A stretch of DNA of 64,000 nucleotides. Origin: JAGQRJ01 sp041402045. Lineage in GTDB: Bacteria; Planctomycetota; J058. The notes beneath the pieces are model-generated. The model worked only from the letters and a program-made list of their open reading frames with translations. It was not told where the DNA came from and ran no database searches. Position numbers and translations under genes: made by a program. Shown one piece after another: positions 41,479 through 50,800 of the stretch (the first letter of the stretch is position 1; the number at the start of each line of letters is the position of its first letter). Where the stretch lies: the NCBI GenBank assembly GCA_041402045.1, contig JAWKSZ010000031.1:14645-78644 (forward strand), in the 5' to 3' direction.

Positions 41479-41489
<11 letters not shown>

Positions 41490-42054
41490 AGTAGTCCTCG
41501 CTCTGGAGTCGGATCGCGTCCAACCGTGAGCCAATGGTTTGCAGGCGCGAGCGCAACGAGCCGTCGATCCGCGAGTCGCCCACGCGGATCACGATCCCTC
41601 CCAGGAGGGAGTCTCGGACGTGCTCCTGCAGAATGATTTCCTTGTTGTACTTGGCGCGGAGCGTCTTGAGCAGGCGCTCCCGCGACGAGGACTGCAGCGG
41701 GACGGCGGACTCGACGTCCACCACCAGCTCGCCCATGCGCTCGTGATACCCGCTCTTGAAGGCGTCGATCATGGCCGTCAGCGCGTGCTGGCGGCGCTTG
41801 TCGATCACGATCTTGAGGAAGTTCAGCGTGATCTCCGAGACCCCGGAGCCGAAGACCTTGTCCAACACCTCTTTCTTGGTGTCGGGCCGGATCTGCGGCG
41901 CGCCGAGGAACAGGGCGAACTGCGCTTCTCCCTCGAGGATGCGGTCGAACTCGGTCAGCTCCGCCAGCACCTCACGGTGCACGCCCTTCTCGAACGCGAG
42001 GTCCAGGAGGGCGTTGGCGTAGACCGACGCGATCGTCTCTTCCCGCACCGCCAC
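41479..42054 (-). CDS. atpH: F-ATPase delta subunit
   Basis: A 191-residue OSCP/delta subunit. The N-terminal helical domain begins MAVREETIASVYANALLDLAFEKG; the C-terminal signature is visible as LLGGIVIRVGDSRIDGSLRSRL. It links the F1 head to the peripheral stalk (AtpF). It is spaced 2 bases from atpF and its 3' end overlaps the atpA start by 11 bases, so atpA translation probably depends on atpH. Confidence 0.95.
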
Positions 42055-42056
42055 GG

Positions 42057-42602
42057 TTAGCCTCGCTCGTAGGCCGCGAGGACTTCGTCGACGATCTTCT
42101 GGTGGCGCGAGGCGTCGACCTCGGCGTCGATCACGCGCTCGGCGATCGCCATGCCGACCTTGACCGCGTCCTTGCGGACCTCGGCCAGGGCCTTCTGCTT
42201 GGCGAGGTCGATCTCGCGGTCGGCGCGGTCGCGGATCGCCTGGGCCTCGGCGTTGGCCTTGGCCTGGGCGTCTTGCAGGATCCGCTTCCGGTCGGCTTCA
42301 CCCTCGTCGATGATCTGCTGCGCCTCCTGGCGCACGCCTTCGAGCTGGGCCTCGTACTGTTGCTTGAGGGCCTCGGCCTCGGCGCGCACCTTGCGCGACG
42401 CCTCCACCTGACCGGCGATCGCCTCTTCGCGCTTGTCCAGGGCGTCGGTGAACGGGCCCCAGGCGAGCTTGTAGAGGATCATGAGCACCACCGCGAAGGT
42501 GGCACCGGTCCACACCACGAGCCCGGCCCCGTGAGGGTCGAGCCACCACGCAGGGTGGTCGGTGTGCCCACCGGATTCAGCGAGCAGCAGGAAGAAGTTC
42601 AT
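42057..42602 (-). CDS. atpF: F-ATPase b subunit
   Basis: A 181-residue peripheral-stalk subunit. One transmembrane helix (AGLVVWTGATFAVVLMILYKLAW, about 25-48) is followed by GPFTDALDKREEAIAGQVEASR and a long charged coiled coil up to the C-terminus, as in all bacterial b subunits. A single b gene is present (no b' gene), so a homodimer is expected. The ATG at 42602 has TAGGGG upstream. Confidence 0.95.
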   Translation of the reverse strand: MNFFLLLAESGGHTDHPAWWLDPHGAGLVVWTGATFAVVLMILYKLAWGPFTDALDKREEAIAGQVEASRKVRAEAEALKQQYEAQLEGVRQEAQQIIDEGEADRKRILQDAQAKANAEAQAIRDRADREIDLAKQKALAEVRKDAVKVGMAIAERVIDAEVDASRHQKIVDEVLAAYERG

Positions 42603-42664
42603 GGGAACCCCTAGGTGACAGGTGAAGGGAGAACGGCTGGAGACGAAGCAAGGTCGGCGTGGGC

Positions 42665-42680
42665 TCCCCCCGGAGGGGGA
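42665..42680 (-). promoter_or_regulatory. Short GC hairpin between atpE and atpF
   Basis: TCCCCC/GGGGGA with a 4-base loop lies 6 bases past the atpE stop in the 84-base gap before atpF, the widest gap in the operon. Structures here are often used to stabilise or partly terminate mRNA so that more c subunit is made; that use is inference. Confidence 0.35.
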
Positions 42681-42686
42681 ACGTCA

Positions 42687-42944
42687 CTAGGCGCCGATCC
42701 CGGCCTTGGTCCAGAACAGGAGCGCGATCACGATCCCGAACAGCGCGGCACCCTCGACGAGCGCCGCGGTGAGGATCATGCTCCCGCGAATGTCGCCAGC
42801 GGCCTCGGGTTGACGGGCGATGCCTTCGCAGGCCTGACCGCCGATACGGCCGATACCGAGCCCCGCGCCGATCGCAGCCAGGCCAGCGCCGAGCGCAGCG
42901 AGTCCAGCACCGGTGCCAATTTCCGCCAGCAGCATGTAATCCAT
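42687..42944 (-). CDS. atpE: F-ATPase c subunit
   Basis: An 85-residue proteolipid from the ATG at 42944 (MDYMLLAEIGTGAG), chosen because GGAG lies 6 bases before it; in-frame ATG codons at 42956 and 42935 are alternatives. Two membrane helices flank the polar loop EGIARQPEA. The ion-binding Glu is in helix 2 (TAALVEGAALFG). The residue after it is Gly rather than Ser/Thr, and helix 1 (ALGAGLAAIGAGLGIGRIG) has no Gln before the loop, so the sodium-binding signature is missing and a proton-coupled rotor is expected. Confidence 0.93.
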   Translation of the reverse strand: MDYMLLAEIGTGAGLAALGAGLAAIGAGLGIGRIGGQACEGIARQPEAAGDIRGSMILTAALVEGAALFGIVIALLFWTKAGIGA

Positions 42945-42986
42945 GTCCAACTCCATTACCGACAACCTTCGTCGGCGGGAAAAGCG

Positions 42987-43832
42987 TCAGTGATCAGGGT
43001 GCAGGGCCATGCCCAGGAACACCGTGACCAGGAAAGTAAACACGTACGCCTGCAAGAAGGCGACGAAGATTTCGAGTAGGTAGACGACCGTGCCCGAGAT
43101 GATCGAGACGGGGCCCATGAAGGCCGTGCCCCAGCCGTTGGCCAGGCCGCCGAACATGATCACCATGCCGATCGCGGCGAAGAGCACCGCGTGGCCGCCG
43201 GTCATGTTGGCCCACAAACGCAGGGCGAGCGCGACGACCTTGATCACGTGACCCACGAGCTCGATCACGAACAGCATGGGGATCAGCCACCAGGGCAGGC
43301 CGCCGGGGACAATGTTCTTGACGTAGGCGACCAGGCCCTGCTCCTTGATCCCGAGCAGGTGCCACCAGCCGCCGGCGATCAGGGCCAGGGTGGCGGTCAC
43401 GTAGATCTGGCCGGTGGGGGTCACCAGGCCGAAGAAGCTCCAGTGGGTGTCCCCGTCGTGGCCGACCACCGGCACGTAGAACGGCGGGGCGATCGGGAGC
43501 AGGCCGAGCAGGTTGCAGCCCAGAATGAAAAAGAACAGGGTCCAGAGCACGGGGAGGAACTTGTCGCCCGCGGTGCCCAGGAACGGGCGCGCGACGTCGT
43601 CGCGAATGAAGATCAGGATCGTCTCGAGCAGGTTCGTCATGCGCCCGCGGGGGACGATCGGGCTCTGCTGCAGCGAGCGGCCGAAGGGGGCGAACAGGAG
43701 CACGAGGCCGATCGCGACCACGAACATGCCCAGGACGTGCTTCGAGATCCCGAGGGTGCCCAAGCCGGCGATCGGCTCGACGTCCAGCAGGTGCTCTGCG
43801 ATCCAGCTTTTCTCTGCCAAGAACAGGGGCAC
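42987..43832 (-). CDS. atpB: F-ATPase a subunit
   Basis: A 281-residue membrane subunit with about six hydrophobic segments. The essential Arg of the proton channel is in ALALRLWANMTGGH, and the last helix region is FLQAYVFTFLVTVFLGMAL, both typical. It has extra sequence between helices (VPVVGHDGDTHWSFFGLVTPTG), which is a loop in many bacteria outside Proteobacteria. Located after the AtpI/AtpZ-like gene with a 4-base gap; atpE follows after 42 bases. Confidence 0.96.
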   Translation of the reverse strand: MPLFLAEKSWIAEHLLDVEPIAGLGTLGISKHVLGMFVVAIGLVLLFAPFGRSLQQSPIVPRGRMTNLLETILIFIRDDVARPFLGTAGDKFLPVLWTLFFFILGCNLLGLLPIAPPFYVPVVGHDGDTHWSFFGLVTPTGQIYVTATLALIAGGWWHLLGIKEQGLVAYVKNIVPGGLPWWLIPMLFVIELVGHVIKVVALALRLWANMTGGHAVLFAAIGMVIMFGGLANGWGTAFMGPVSIISGTVVYLLEIFVAFLQAYVFTFLVTVFLGMALHPDH

Positions 43833-43836
43833 GCGC

Positions 43837-44082
43837 CTACTCCTCGGTCTTTGGCGGCTGGGGCTTCCGCTTGGTCAGGCTCGAGCGCACGAACACCTCT
43901 TGGTAGAGCATGTAGAAGCCGAACCCGAATCCACCCATGGCGCCCACGATCGTGAACAAGGGGAGGAGTCCGACCGTGCTATCGAGCCAGTACCCTCCAC
44001 CCGTGAACACGACGATCGAGATTGCGAACTGCAAGCCGAGGTGGGAGTAGATCAAGAGGCTCTTGGGGTCAGAAGACTCCAT
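43837..44082 (-). CDS. atpI: AtpI/AtpZ-family F-ATPase assembly protein
   Basis: An 81-residue membrane protein with two hydrophobic helices (SLLIYSHLGLQFAISIVVFTGG and LLPLFTIVGAMGGFGFGFYML), the layout of AtpI/AtpZ proteins that assist c-ring assembly or ion supply. I start it at the ATG at 44082 (MESSDPKSLLIY), which has GAGGGGAG upstream; the open frame goes on to 44286, but those residues are Arg/Ala-rich non-coding translation. It opens the operon; control signals should lie in 44083-44321, shared with the divergent protease gene. Confidence 0.85.
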   Translation of the reverse strand: MESSDPKSLLIYSHLGLQFAISIVVFTGGGYWLDSTVGLLPLFTIVGAMGGFGFGFYMLYQEVFVRSSLTKRKPQPPKTEE

Positions 44083-44117
44083 CGCACTCCCCTCGGCCGC
44101 GGGATTCGAGCATTCCC

Positions 44118-44141
44118 CCATGGCCGTGTCAACGGCCATGG
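44118..44141. promoter_or_regulatory. Perfect 10-bp inverted repeat upstream of the F-ATPase operon
   Basis: CCATGGCCGT and ACGGCCATGG separated by GTCA lie in the 239-base divergent region between atpI (44082, minus) and the protease gene (44322, plus). Its symmetry and position suit an operator for a dimeric repressor or a leader hairpin of the atp transcript. The rest of the region shows no clear -35/-10 pair. Confidence 0.4.
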
Positions 44142-44321
44142 AGCGCGGCGCGTCAGATTCTCGCCCGCGCCCGCCGCTCCGCGCGCCGCGCGGAGCGCTC
44201 TCGCCCGCAATCCCTGACGCCGCCTGGGCTCGCGCGGCGCTTCCTCCGCGGCCCCCGCGCCGGGAGTTTCCCTGCGATCGCTTCACTCGGCGGCTAAGCT
44301 AGGCGTGTGAGAGGACCGCCC

Positions 44322-45844
44322 GTGCGCCGTTCGTTGCCCTTTGCCCTGTTGCTCGCCGCCACACTGTGTGGCGCACAGGACCAGCCCCCTGCGCCGGCCG
44401 CCGAGCGGGTCGTGGTCCTCGAGCTCACCGGCGAGATCGACGCGCTCACCGAGCGCACCCTCGAGCAGCAGGTGCGCGCGGCCATGGAAGGCCCCGGTCT
44501 GCGCTTCCTCGTGCTGCAGATCGACTCCCCGGCGGCGAGCTCCAGGCCTCGCGCAACATCGCCTTCAACCTCGCGAACCTCGAGGGCCCGACCACGGTCG
44601 CCTACGTCAAGGGCCGCGCGCTCTCCGGCGCCACCTTCGCCGCCCTCGGCTGCGACCTGATCGTGTTCGGCCCCGGCGGGCAAATGGGCGACGCCATGCC
44701 GATCTACTACCTCGAGGGCCTGAGCGTCGAGGTCGCCGAGAAGCTGATCTCCCCGGTGCGCGCCGACCTGAAGTTCCTCGCCGAGAAGCACCCGAACTAC
44801 CCCGCGATCTGCGCCGAGGCCATGGCCGACCCCGGCCTCGCGGTCCACCGCGTCGAGCTGCGCGACGAGGCCCGGGGCGTGGTCGACGTGGAGTGGATCT
44901 CGGGCGAGGCCCTCGAGGAGCTGCGCTGGAAGCGCCCCGACGACCTCCTGGCCGAGGAGCAGGTCGTAGGCCCCGGGCACCTGCTCAGCGTGAACGGGCT
45001 CCAGGCCCAGGACATGGGCTTCTGCGCGTGGACGACCCAGGGCCTCGAGCAGCTCACGGAGCAGCTCCAACACGAATACTCGACGGGGCCCCTCGAGCTC
45101 CAGGTGGTCTCGACCCCGGCCTGGAACGAGGTCGTGCGCCTCGTGACCTGGTGGCCGGTCAAGAGCCTGCTGTTCGTGGTCGGGCTCGTGGCCCTGCTCG
45201 TGGCCTTCGCCACCCCGGGCCACGGCCTGCCCGAGGTCACCGCCTTCGTGTGCCTGGGCCTGGTCTACGGCGGCTCCTACCTCCTCGGGCTCGCGGACTA
45301 CGTGGAGCTCCTGCTGCTGATCCTGGGCCTGGGGCTGATCGCCGCCGAGCTGTTCACCCCGAGCTTCGGCCTGCTCGGGGTCTCGGGCCTGGGCTGCGTG
45401 CTCGCCTCGCTGGTGCTCAGCTACCAGAGCTTCGTGATCCCGGACTCGAGCTTCGAGTGGCACCAGCTCGAGGCCAGCGCGGCCAAGACCCTGTTCGCCG
45501 CGCTGCTCGCCTTCTTCGGCGTGTTCGGCGCCATGCGCTTCCTGCCCCACACTCGCCTCCTGGGCGGCCTCGTGCACCAGACGACCCTCAGCCAGGGCGA
45601 GGGCCAGGGCGCGAGCTCCGAGCGCCTGGCCGCGGTCGCCCCCGAGGGCTCCCTCGGCGTCGCGGTCACCGTGCTCCGCCCGGTGGGCAAGGTCAAGGTC
45701 GGCGAGGCGGTGGTCTCGGCCGTGGCCGAGGGCGAGTTCGTGCAGCCGGGCGAGGCCGTGATCGTCACCGGTCGTCGGGGGGGTGAGGCCCTGGTCGCCC
45801 GCCGCCCCGAGCTCGACGGCCAGGACCCGGGAGCGAGCGCATGA
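44322..45844 (+). CDS. NfeD-type (SppA-like) membrane serine protease, one apparent frameshift
   Basis: About 507 residues after bridging one missing base. I start at the GTG at 44322 (VRRSLPFALLLAATLCGAQ, a signal peptide), which has AGAGGA upstream; a GTG at 44307 is in frame but lacks one. Near 44531 the sequence CCCCGGCGGCGAG has lost a G: restoring it turns DSPAASS into DSPGGELQASRNIAF, the conserved ClpP-class motif. GRALSGATFAALGCD supplies the probable nucleophilic Ser. Four to six transmembrane helices (45160-45420) and a C-terminal OB-like domain (LRPVGKVKVGEAVVSAVAEGEF) complete the long NfeD architecture. Such proteins act with stomatin-like partners in membrane quality control. 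Confidence 0.87.
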
Positions 45845-46287
45845 GCCTGGTGTTGCTGTTGGTGGTCCTGTTCGTCGGGGGCTTCGCGCTCCTGATCGCG
45901 GAGCTGTTCCTCCCCGGCGCGATCGCCGGCGCCCTCGGCGCGCTCATGCTCACCGTGGGAGTGATCCTGACCTTCGTCTACGAGGGCACGCTCCTGGGCT
46001 CCGTCGCCCTCGTCGCGTCCCTCGGCGTGGGCGCGGTGTTCGTCAAGCTCGGGATCGACCGCCTCTCCCACCGCCAGCAGCTCGGCAAGGGCACCGGCGC
46101 CGCGGACCGCTCGCACCTCGTGGGCATGACCGGCGAGGCGGTGAGCCCCCTGCGCCCGGGCGGGATCGCCAAGGTCGGCGGCCTGCGCGTGGACGTGGTC
46201 ACCAACGGCGAACACGTCGAGGCCGGCCTGCCGGTCGAGGTGGTCAAGGTCGCCGGCGCCCGGATCGAGGTCCGCCCCGTCCGGTGA
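45841..46287 (+). CDS. NfeD-like membrane protein (short form)
   Basis: A 148-residue protein whose ATG overlaps the stop of the preceding gene (ATGA). Two or three transmembrane helices (LLLVVLFVGGFALLIAELFL, ALMLTVGVILTFVYEGTLLG) are followed by a soluble OB-fold domain (GMTGEAVSPLRPGGIAKVGGLRVDV). This is the short NfeD form without a protease domain. Its coupling to the long form indicates the two work together. No stomatin/SPFH gene follows in this window, although one is a common neighbour in other genomes. Confidence 0.88.
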   Translation: MSLVLLLVVLFVGGFALLIAELFLPGAIAGALGALMLTVGVILTFVYEGTLLGSVALVASLGVGAVFVKLGIDRLSHRQQLGKGTGAADRSHLVGMTGEAVSPLRPGGIAKVGGLRVDVVTNGEHVEAGLPVEVVKVAGARIEVRPVR

Positions 46288-46309
46288 GCGACCGGCGCCT
46301 GGCCGAGCT

Positions 46310-47068
46310 CTAGGATCCCCCGCCTGTTTGCAAAGCCACCCGGAGGTTGTTTGCGATCGTGTAAGCGCAACCGATTCGCGCGGGCTCAACGAGCGCAGAG
46401 AACTCATGTAGCACGACGCCTCGAGCCGCAAGCAGAGGTCGCCGGGGCACTACGAGCTTCGGGTCTTGCTCCCAGTGCTTCATTTCCTCAGGGCTCAAGG
46501 CACGGAGTTCGGTTCCAGTCACGACTCGGGCCGACTCGTAGCTCCCTGAGACCTCGGCTTCGTGTCTGGATTTGTTCCCTGCCTCGACGACGCGCTTCGC
46601 CAAATCACGAGCTTCCGCCGGCGCCTTTCCACTGGAAGCCAGGGCTTCCTCAAGCTGCGATCGGAGGAAACTGCTGGTGCGGGCAAACGACGTGCGCTCA
46701 AAGGCAAGCTCCCTCATTCTTCGAACGTCTGGATCCTCGAGGCACCCCCGTGACCTGAGGAGCTTCGTGGCCCTCTTCACTGCCAGCCTTCCCTCAACGT
46801 CCCCTTGATTGCCGATGAATCGATTCACTCCCGAAAGGTAGAGGACGATGGCGGGGCCAGGAAAGTCGTTCCGAATGGTGGACGCAGCCACGAATGACTC
46901 GGCGGCGACAAGCAGATCGCTCCACGCGTTGAAATCTACCGCGGCCGGTCGGCGTAGGAGGGAAGAAGCCTCGATCACCAGTCGGTGTTCTCCCGGCGCT
47001 GACTTCACTGCCAGGCTGAGAGCCTCAGCCCGACCGCGGGCGTACATCTCAGGATCGTCTACTGCCAT
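46310..47068 (-). CDS. Unrecognised protein, lower-GC gene
   Basis: A 252-residue soluble-looking protein from the ATG at 47068 (MAVDDPEMYARGRAEAL). The first half contains SDLLVAAESFVAASTIRNDFPGPAIVLYLSGV; the middle is charged and helical (RRMRELAFERTSFARTSSFLRSQLEEAL). No family is recognised. The gene is clearly lower in GC and uses A/T-ending codons more than its neighbours, which suggests recent transfer. It converges on the NfeD gene and is divergent from the small ORF at 47264. Confidence 0.65.
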   Translation of the reverse strand: MAVDDPEMYARGRAEALSLAVKSAPGEHRLVIEASSLLRRPAAVDFNAWSDLLVAAESFVAASTIRNDFPGPAIVLYLSGVNRFIGNQGDVEGRLAVKRATKLLRSRGCLEDPDVRRMRELAFERTSFARTSSFLRSQLEEALASSGKAPAEARDLAKRVVEAGNKSRHEAEVSGSYESARVVTGTELRALSPEEMKHWEQDPKLVVPRRPLLAARGVVLHEFSALVEPARIGCAYTIANNLRVALQTGGGS

Positions 47069-47263
47069 ATCAGTCCTATCACCTTCAGCTTCACTACAGG
47101 GATAGACGCTCTAGCGTCACCTCCCATGTCTAACGTCGAAGGTCCCATGGCGCCCCGGCTAGGCTAGGAGCGCTGATAGCTAGCTACGCCCTCCCGCTCT
47201 CCAATGACAGGCCCGGGCCTGGGCTCCGTAGAGGCGATCGAACCCCTTACGGAGGAATCAGGC

Positions 47264-47512
47264 GTGACCGAGCTGTTGACCCGTGTTGACCGAGTCCTGG
47301 CGCACAGCCGGGCGTTCTACCTGCGCTTCTGCGCGTGGTGCGATCGCCCCCTGGGTGTCGTGGGCTCCGAGCGTACCTGCTGCGCCTGCCAGCCGTCGGC
47401 GCTGGCACGGGTCGCGCGTGCGCGGGTCTTCCGGGCTCCCAACACCTCGGGAGCGCGAGACTGCCTGCGCCGGGCCCGGCGAGCGGCCAACCGGCTGCGT
47501 CGCTGGCGCTGA
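47264..47512 (+). CDS. Small Cys-motif protein
   Basis: An 82-residue ORF. The GTG at 47264 is preceded by GGAGGA at a 7-base spacing, the best ribosome site nearby, so I prefer it to the ATG at 47204. It encodes FCAWCDRPLG ... RTCCAC, two Cys pairs 14 residues apart that could form a zinc ribbon, then a strongly basic Arg-rich tail (CLRRARRAANRLRRWR). It could bind nucleic acid or be a short unknown protein; I cannot name a family. A strong hairpin follows the stop. Confidence 0.5.
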   Translation: MTELLTRVDRVLAHSRAFYLRFCAWCDRPLGVVGSERTCCACQPSALARVARARVFRAPNTSGARDCLRRARRAANRLRRWR

Positions 47513-47519
47513 GAAGTCT

Positions 47520-47554
47520 CCCGCGTCCGCTGCGCTCCCCGCAGCGGACGCGGG
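47520..47554 (+). terminator. Strong GC hairpin after the small ORF
   Basis: A 14-bp perfect stem (47520-47533 with 47541-47554, CCGCGTCCGCTGC / GCAGCGGACGCGG core) with a 7-base loop begins 8 bases after the stop at 47512. No T-run follows. The rest of the 313-base gap 47513-47825 holds no gene I can support; it is very GC-rich up to about 47690. Confidence 0.55.
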
Positions 47555-47825
47555 TCTGCGGGCCTCAGCCCGGAGAGCGCGCACCCGCGTCGCGCCCGGC
47601 GGCGCGCGGAGCCGGGCAGCTCGGCGAAGCTCGGAACCCGGGGGTCCCGCTCGGGCGGCGCGGCCCCGCCCTCGAGGCCGATCCAGGGCTCTCTCGAACG
47701 GGGAGTAGTTGTCAACACTGGAGTTCCGGGCTGCCCCGGGGCGGCCATCAGCCTTGATGATGGAGCCCGGCGGCCTCGATTCCCTACCGTCCCCGCGCCC
47801 AACCCACCACCCGCGGGACGACCCC

Positions 47826-50800
47826 ATGCGCCGACTCTGCTGCCTCTTGCTCCCCGTCGCCCTCTTCGGCTGCTCCTACGGGGAGATCCAGGTCGATCAG
47901 CCCGAGGTCTTCACCCGCGAGCGGATCTTGCGCCTGCGTCAGGCCGACCACGACTTCCTCATGGAGGAGCTCGACCGCGCCAAGAGTTACACCTTGGAGT
48001 TCCAGGGGATCCAGGACACACGCACCTTCACCGGGATCTACAACAGCCTCCGCGGCGGCTACGACCCGGTGACCGGGCAGGTTGCCGAGGCGGAGCTCCT
48101 GCGCCGCCGTCAGGCCGCCGACCGCAGCGAGAGCCTGCAGGAGCTCGACCACGAGATCGAGGTCGAGCGTCGGCGCCGGACCCTGGAGGAGATCCGCGCC
48201 GGCGGCGAGCTCCCCGAGGCCACCGCCGGCGCCTCTGCCTCCGGTGAGCTGCCCCGGGTGGCCGCGCCCGGCCAAGGCGAGGCCCCCTTCGGCGCGCGGC
48301 CCGAGCTCCCCGACCCCAGCCAGATCCAGACCACCCAGGCCAAGCTCACCAGCCAAGAGCGCCTGAACGAGACCATGGCCTACCGGGAGTCGATCCAGGC
48401 GCTGCTGCTCGAGAAGCAGCTCGACGACACCCACGACCTGCACGGGTTCACGCTCTACACGCTCAAGTTCGACATTTCGGTCCTCCCCCGCGAGCACAAC
48501 GGCGCCCTGGGCCGCGTGGTCCTCGAAGTCGACCGCGGCCGAATCCTCGATCTACACGACGAGTTGCAGCCCGAGTCGAACGTCTACCAGCGCTGGATCA
48601 CGCACCTCAACGCGCGCATGCGCAGCGAGCAGCGGGCGCTGGAGACCGCGCTCTTGGACGGCGTCTCCGACGCCGAGCGGCGGGACGTCATGCGCGCGTT
48701 GGCCCCTCTGCTGGAGAGCCTGCCCGAGGTAAAGAAGCGAATCACAGGCGGGCAGCCAGCACTGTTCGAGGTCATGCCAGTTGCGGCGCTGCCAGACGCC
48801 ACCCCAGCGAGAGCCGATCTATGGGCCAAGCCGCTGCTGGAGCTGGTGGGACAGATTGCGGACAAGGCCACGAGGTGGGAGGACCTCAGCCAAGGCGACC
48901 TGCGCCTGCTCGCAGCGTGCGCCGTTGCTGCACGCTACAGCGGGCCGCCGACCTCTAAGGTCGCCATGCACCGCTACTGCGACTTCTATGTCGTGCGACC
49001 AACCTCGGACCTGTCCTACGTCGACGCTCGCCTCAACCGAGACGGCAAGGAGGCAAAGTTCTTATCCAAGGTGGAAGAATCACTCGACCAAGACCACCTC
49101 CAGCCCTACGTCTACGCGATCCAGCCCAAGCTCCACGCCCAGAACATTTCACGCGTCGCGGCCCAGGAGACGGTGCTGAACCTTATGGCAACCGTCTCGG
49201 CGAGCCTGACCCAGCTCGCGGTCGAGGACTCCGCCCAGTACGTCAAGCGCTCTCAGGAGCTGCTGAGCGCGATCAACCGCAAGACCAAGGCCTCGGGGTT
49301 CATTGACGGCAAGGACACCTTCGGCTGGGTCCTGGGCCCGCGGTTCTACCTGCGCCCCAAGACCTTCCTCGGCTTCGAGATCGACGAGGTCGAAGCAGCC
49401 TTCGAGCACGTGCCCGCGCAGTACTCCTACAGCGCGACCCTGGCCGTGCCCGCGCTGTTGACCGCCCTCCCGCTCAAGGGGCACTTCGAGTGGCTGGACC
49501 GGTTCGGGAACGTGCTCGAGCGCGCGCCCCTGTTCCGCCGCACTCAGACCCACCTCTTCAACGCCACGGACTACGACCTCCGCAGCGGGCGCACGGTGGT
49601 CCGCCTGCCCGGCCCGGACTTCGACGCCTACACCGCGTCCCTGTTTGCCGAGGCCGGCGCCGACCCGACGCAGCCCTCGATCCAGGACTACAGCCCCAAC
49701 GTGCTCCAGGCAGGGGGTGACACTTCGGTCGTGATCCGCGGCGAGAACCTGTGGCGCAACCCCGAGGTCTACTTGGCCGAGCAGCGCGCGACCCGGGTGC
49801 ACATTCTCCCGGACATGCGCGGCGTGCGCGCCGAGTTCAAGGAGCTCGCGCTGCCCGCCCGGCTAAACGCCAAGTCCAACCCCGTGGTGGACCTGGTCGT
49901 GATTACGAGCTACGGCAGCACCCGCGTCCCCCTGGCGGTCACGATCCTGCCCAAGGACGGCAGCGCCGAGACGCCACCCACGGCCAAGCCCAACCTCGAG
50001 ACCCGCTACGTGGTGGGCCGCGACGACCTCGTGCTCACCGTCCCCGCGAGCCTGATCCCGGACGAGAGCCCGCTGGTGGTGGTCGAGGTCAGCGAGGCCA
50101 AGTCCAACGTGTGGGTCGCCCTGGGCGCGACTGCCCAGGTCACGCGCCTGGACTCCAAGACCAAGCGGGTGGTGGTGAACCTCGACTACGACGGGGACAC
50201 GAGCACCGAGTCGGACGACAACTTCCCCTGGAAGAACGGGACCAAGACCGTCCACACCCTGCAGGTGCGCTTTCGCGTCCAGCCCAGCGCCAGCAAGCCC
50301 CTGGGCGACCCGCACGACGTCGAGCAGACCTTCGTGTTCTTCGTCGACAAGGTGCGAGCCAGCGCCATTGCCGAGTTTGGCTTCCCCCTTGAACGCAAAG
50401 GGTATCTGCCCGCAGACACCTGGACTCTTCCGGTGTTTCAGAAGTTCGACAGGTACTCAGTCGATGGCGTCGCCAGCGTGACCACCCTCTCACTCGAGAA
50501 CGCCACCGCGCTCTTCCAGGCGCACCCCGGCTTGGAAAGCGCCCTCTTCAGCGGAGAGTGCCGGCTCCGTACCGCCGGGTCCAACGGCCTGAAACTCAAG
50601 AGGCCCTGGCTCAACCACGACACCAAGAAGAACCGAGTGCGGATAAGCGTGCTGGGAGATGAGGACTTCTCGATTTCCTCGAGCAAGTTCGAGCTAGAAC
50701 CGCTGCGACTCCAGTACGGCTCCAAGGCCAGCCAGGCGGTCCCCGTAACCCTTGGGAGGGAGACCAAGTTCCGAGAAGTGCTCGTTGAGCGCCGCATGCT

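Noticed and set aside
42687..42944. Sodium-type ATP synthase
   Set aside because: The residue after the ion-binding Glu in helix 2 is Gly, not Ser/Thr, and helix 1 has no ion-binding Gln before the polar loop, so a proton-type rotor is more likely.
43837..44286. 149-residue version of the AtpI-like gene
   Set aside because: Residues before 44082 are Arg/Ala/Gly-rich without hydrophobic or conserved sequence, and a good ribosome site precedes the ATG at 44082.
47204..47263. Upstream ATG for the small Cys-motif ORF
   Set aside because: It lacks a ribosome site, while the GTG at 47264 has GGAGGA at the right spacing.
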